The notes under the pieces: generated by a model
What the model was told of the DNA's origin: nothing
What the model saw: the letters and a program-made list of their open reading frames with translations, nothing else
Databases searched by the model: none
Made by a program: the position numbers and the translations under genes
Shown here: positions 45,309 through 49,038 of the stretch, piece after piece
Numbering within the stretch: position 1 is the stretch's first letter
How the letters are laid out: each line of letters starts with the position of its first letter
Assembly: GCF_000006405.1 (NCBI RefSeq)
Contig: NW_003202288.1
Coordinates: forward strand, 389,462 to 438,499
From: Perkinsus marinus ATCC 50983
Taxonomy: Eukaryota > Perkinsozoa > Perkinsida > Perkinsidae
Direction of reading: 5' to 3'
DNA length: 49,038 nt

Positions 45309-48300
45309 ATGCTATCCCGTATTATTGATGATATATTCAATGATGATGACGATGATGATGCACTCCAACATAATTCCCCACTTGTAACCAATCATACACC
45401 ATCATCATCATCACCACTATGTAATGATAATAATGAGCAAGCATCATCACCAATAACAGCACCGCCACTGCCATCATCATCACCACAGCCTAATGATCAT
45501 CATCATCATACTCAGTCTCGTCGAGAAGCATTCAAGTCCTCTCTTGAGATTATATTCCAAACTCAGAAGAGTGTATGGTTGATGAATAATGATGACGAGG
45601 AAGATGGAGAAGAGGATATGAGTAGTGATGATGATGATGATGTTATTGACAGAGTGTCTCAGCAAGCAGCTGCTCCCTTATCAATAAATGATGAGATGTG
45701 GATACCACCCCCAAGTTGGGATGTAGCATATCAGCAGTTATCTACCATAACATCATCACCTCAAACAACAACAGCACCAGCTATCCCTGATAATAACGAT
45801 GATAGTATCATACCTCCTGTTATACACCTATCACAGATAATAATGGATATACTACAGCAATACTACTACTACCACCACGATGATGATGATAATGACGACA
45901 CCAAGAGTACCACGAGTAATAGTATTATGGTTGATGGTATGATGGTATTGGTTATTGAAGATGATAATAAAGTGTCGGATTGTACAGGAGAGATGCCTGC
46001 TATATTACCATCTAATATTATTATTAATACTCACAGACCAACTATCATCATAGACTATGCACATATAATTATAAATCAGCCTGCTACTACTACTACAACT
46101 AATACTCATTCCCACATGATTCTTGTAATAGATGCTCAAGCTGTAAGGACGGTTATAAATCATGGTGGGCCGCCGCCTTAGGAAAGTGATCTATCCTCTT
46201 GTGTTAAGAAGAGTAACAATCCTTATGTAGGGAAATAGTAAACTCATCATTATCAACAATCAGGAGAGTCCAACATGGTAGCATGTAACGACATCCATTC
46301 GTATACTATCATCTCATGTAGTAGGATGATGATGAGGTGATGAATGAACTTAAAGGAGAGAGAGGGGAACTAGATGATGTGTATAATACTGGTGTTATTA
46401 GTACATTAAAGGATGAAGGGGATAAGACACCATCAATGGAACAGGAGCAATCCGGTTACGATGATACTAATATCGACACGTTATTGGATAATAATTTGGA
46501 GTATAGAATTATACCAGAGAGTATACTGCCTATAGTAGCTGGTCTACAGTCACATATCAAGCTTCTATCTAATCAATGTCATATACATAAGATGAGGTAA
46601 TAGTACTAGATAGACTCAGTATTATAGTATGGAAGACATACAGGCATGAACAGGATTATTTAGAGATACAGGCACTCAAGGAGGAGAGGATGACGATGGT
46701 GATGATGATGTCAAAAGTGGTATACTGAATAGTATTATATGACGCCTATATACGTATATGTAGGGGTCATGTAAAGACAATGATGATGATGATAGGATGA
46801 TGGATGATGGAGATCACCACCACAAGAGAGGACAAGGCCACCCCTCGTCGTATCTAGCCCTACGAAGGGATCTACGACAATATAAGTTGAATAATTGGCA
46901 GTTGAATACTCAATTAGAAGTAGATGGTATTACTACCAAGGCTAATAGGTATGTAGTATACATTAGAGTGTATCATCTGAGTGTCGGAAGTTGGAGAGGA
47001 GATATAATGAGAGTATAAAGCAAGTCAGGCATTATAGACATATGATGAATACTCACACAACACAGATGGAGGTAATACATACTAGTAATAGAATAATAAT
47101 AGTAGTGGTAGATTAGGTGATGGAATGCAGTATAAAGGGGTATAAGGAGAAGATAGATAGTAAGGTCAGTTATGAAAAAGAACTATTGAGGAAGTTGAAA
47201 GCCACTGTAGTGTGGGGATTGTGTAAAGGAGGATGCGGGTATGATCTATTATTAGGAGGATGACAATACTACCTTGAAAGAGAGTATTGAAGTACTGAAT
47301 GATGAGTTACATAATAAGGAGGCAATTATCAGGAGTATCAGTAGTGATACTGAGGTAAAGCTGATGAAGGAAAGGGAACATTATAATAATATGAAGGAGG
47401 ATATGCAAGTAATAATGATGATGGTAATAGTAATAGTGTATATCATCAGAGTAGAGTATCAAAGCTAGAGGATGGGTTAAAGGATGCAGAGCTTAGGATA
47501 TGTTCTGTTCAAGAAGCAGCTGATAGGGAACTTAAGAGGATACAAATGTTACATGATATACGTGTAGATGAGGAAAAGGTTATTGCTAATAGAAGGGTTA
47601 ATGATAAGGAGGTACTACATAACTATAATAACAACACTATACTGTATATATGTGAATGTTGATTATTAGGTTATTATTACTACATTAACACGTCAATTAC
47701 ATGATGCACGACGGCGACATGAAGAGAATGTTATTATGAATAATATACCCCCTACTCCACTCCTCCTTAATACAGTAGACTCTCATCATCATCATCATAG
47801 TCCATCACTGATAATGATGATGCAGGATGATGATGATGATGATATTGCCTCTACTTCATACCATCATCATCATGATATGCCCGCTACTACTACTACAACA
47901 ACAGTGTTGTCACATTCTAGTGTACAGACAGTAACGCCTCCGCATAGTAGTAGTATGTGGAGTAAATACATTCAATGTGATGTTATGATGGGTAGTGATA
48001 ATAAATATATTCAAGCTGGTAGTGGTATTGATTATAATGATGAGTATAATATAAGGAGATGTTGTATTCTACTAACACGTGCTTTTACCTGTATGTTGTG
48101 TAATAATGTACTAGATGATGGTATACAAACCTATACTCATTGTGGGCATACTATTTGTGGTAAGTGTAGTAGAAGATCATCATCATCATCATCACCGAGT
48201 GATAAGATGATAAAGGAGGAGGAGACCTACAACTACTCCTGCCCTGTATGTGCATGTACAACAACAAGTTCATATACTAATCTACCATTATTATGGGTGA

Positions 48301-48392
48301 TTATAACGGTTTGTCATGATACCTATCCCTTATATCAGATACTAGAGGCATTAAGACTGCATCAATCTTGTCATAAACATGTTACGATATAA
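45309..48392 (+). CDS. Coiled-coil RING-finger protein (putative E3 ubiquitin ligase)
   Basis: First exon from the ATG at 45309 (MLSRIIDDIFNDDDDDD) is very rich in Asp, His, Ser and Pro. Later exons are charged and helical (ELKGERGELDDVYNTGVI; YLALRRDLRQYKLNNWQLNT; ESIEVLNDELHNKEAIIRSI; a stretch about 47,470-47,600 with LEDGLKDAELRICSVQEA), which suits a coiled coil. The last exon (47,736-48,392) ends in a RING: FTCMLCNNVLDDGIQTYTHC then GHTICGKC, and CPVCAC after a Ser-rich insert, giving the C3HC4 ligand order. RING domains recruit E2 enzymes. C-terminal RING after a long coiled coil is the layout of BRE1-like and other E3s; the family cannot be named. Exon joins were not all resolved. Confidence 0.7.
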
Positions 48393-49038
48393 GTATTACC
48401 ACTTATACTAACACGAAGATAGAGTGTTACGTTAATAGGTGTTTTTGTGATGCGTGAGACCGTTGCGATGGTGTAGCTACGGCGATGTTCGACCGCACAG
48501 GTCGTTTCACGATGCACCCTAGATAAGGGTGGAGGACGCACCACGGAGAATATGCACGTGTGTGACAGAGGAGACGCACTGTGTGACGCGACCTCCGTAT
48601 CGCTATTTATATTCCGATAAACTCTGTTTCTCGGTGTTAAACGTGCGTGATCTCGCTCAGTGATGCATTTGCGTGCATCTCGGGTGTCACGTGACGTGGA
48701 CCCGGATAGGGCTACGTGTCTAGCCCTATCTCGGGTGCTCTAGGTTCCCTGAGGTTGGTGGACTCTAGGTCTACAACCAGAATTGTTTCGCTCACCTGTC
48801 TCCCGTCCTCCATTTGGGCGTGCGCTCGGGTCTCGATAGGGGCGACTGCTGCACGAACCTTTCGAATCCCCCGCTTGCGTCGCATATGGTTGCGTTGCAT
48901 AAAAATGTCAAACATGAATCACTTCGCTCCGCCTTTTTTGTTGTAGGCTACTACCAACTACTCGAGTCTCTTCTTGATTCGGTTGTTCATCATCATCATC
49001 TTTTGAGTGTTCTCATGTAATACCATGAATAACTCAAG
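48393..49038. other. Right-end interval, no gene recognised
   Basis: GC content rises sharply against the AT-rich RING gene. Short frames on both strands carry no motif. It includes the hairpin at 48701-48735 and a CACGTGACGTG stretch at about 48,689. Confidence 0.4.
48701..48735. repeat. Strong hairpin (inverted repeat)
   Basis: Arms GATAGGGCTA (48705-48714) and TAGCCCTATC (48721-48730) pair perfectly around a six-base loop CGTGTC. CCCG and CGGG outside extend the stem past one bulged T. Function unknown; it could be an RNA structure, a transcription end signal or the core of a small inverted-repeat element. Confidence 0.5.

Overview
This window is nuclear DNA of a flagellated protist. Genes lie on both strands and are cut by many short GT-AG introns (mostly 41-82 bp, often 46-49 bp). 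They include axonemal proteins (an adenylate kinase 9-like protein, a dynein light-chain-type thioredoxin and a calmodulin-like EF-hand protein) beside ordinary eukaryotic housekeeping genes. An alveolate, most likely of the Perkinsus type, fits best, but this is inferred from gene style and not proven. No CRISPR array, rRNA gene, convincing intact tRNA gene, retrovirus-like element or DNA transposon was seen.

Layout, left to right. 1-1.5 kb: ORC1 (minus), running off the left edge. 2.6-3.8 kb: a multi-pass membrane protein with one EF-hand (minus). 4.0-5.3 kb: phosphoglycerate kinase (minus). 5.5-5.8 kb: a small unknown ORF. 5.8-12.7 kb: a very large AK9-like multidomain protein (minus), facing away from a thioredoxin of the outer-arm dynein light-chain type (13.5-14.0 kb, plus) across an interval with a perfect 20-bp palindrome. 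15.0-23.1 kb (plus): biotin-dependent carboxylase whose biotin carboxylase, biotin carrier and methylcrotonyl-type carboxyltransferase parts can be read as one polypeptide. A membrane-anchored fibronectin-III gene (16.9-19.1 kb, minus) sits inside one of its introns. A second, mosaic copy of the FN3 gene lies just beyond it (23.6-25.8 kb, minus), then NAA20 (26.0-26.7 kb, minus), a small membrane protein (plus), a ubiquitin-conjugating-enzyme variant (27.8-28.3 kb, minus) and a CDP-alcohol phosphotransferase (29.5-31.2 kb, plus).

31.2-33.9 kb holds little that can be recognised. The right part (34-48 kb) is AT-rich with many GAT/ATC triplets: an unknown minus-strand gene, the calmodulin-like protein, an S1/P1-type nuclease relative with altered metal ligands, a synaptojanin-like Sac1 plus inositol 5-phosphatase, an aldo-keto reductase and a coiled-coil RING protein.

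The most unusual theme is a scatter of short tRNA-like sequences with RNA polymerase III box-B cores (GGTTCGANNC). Several are flanked by 5-7 bp direct repeats, and four lie at spliceosomal introns of ORC1, the carboxylase and the phosphotransferase. They look like tRNA-derived insertions that act as introns.
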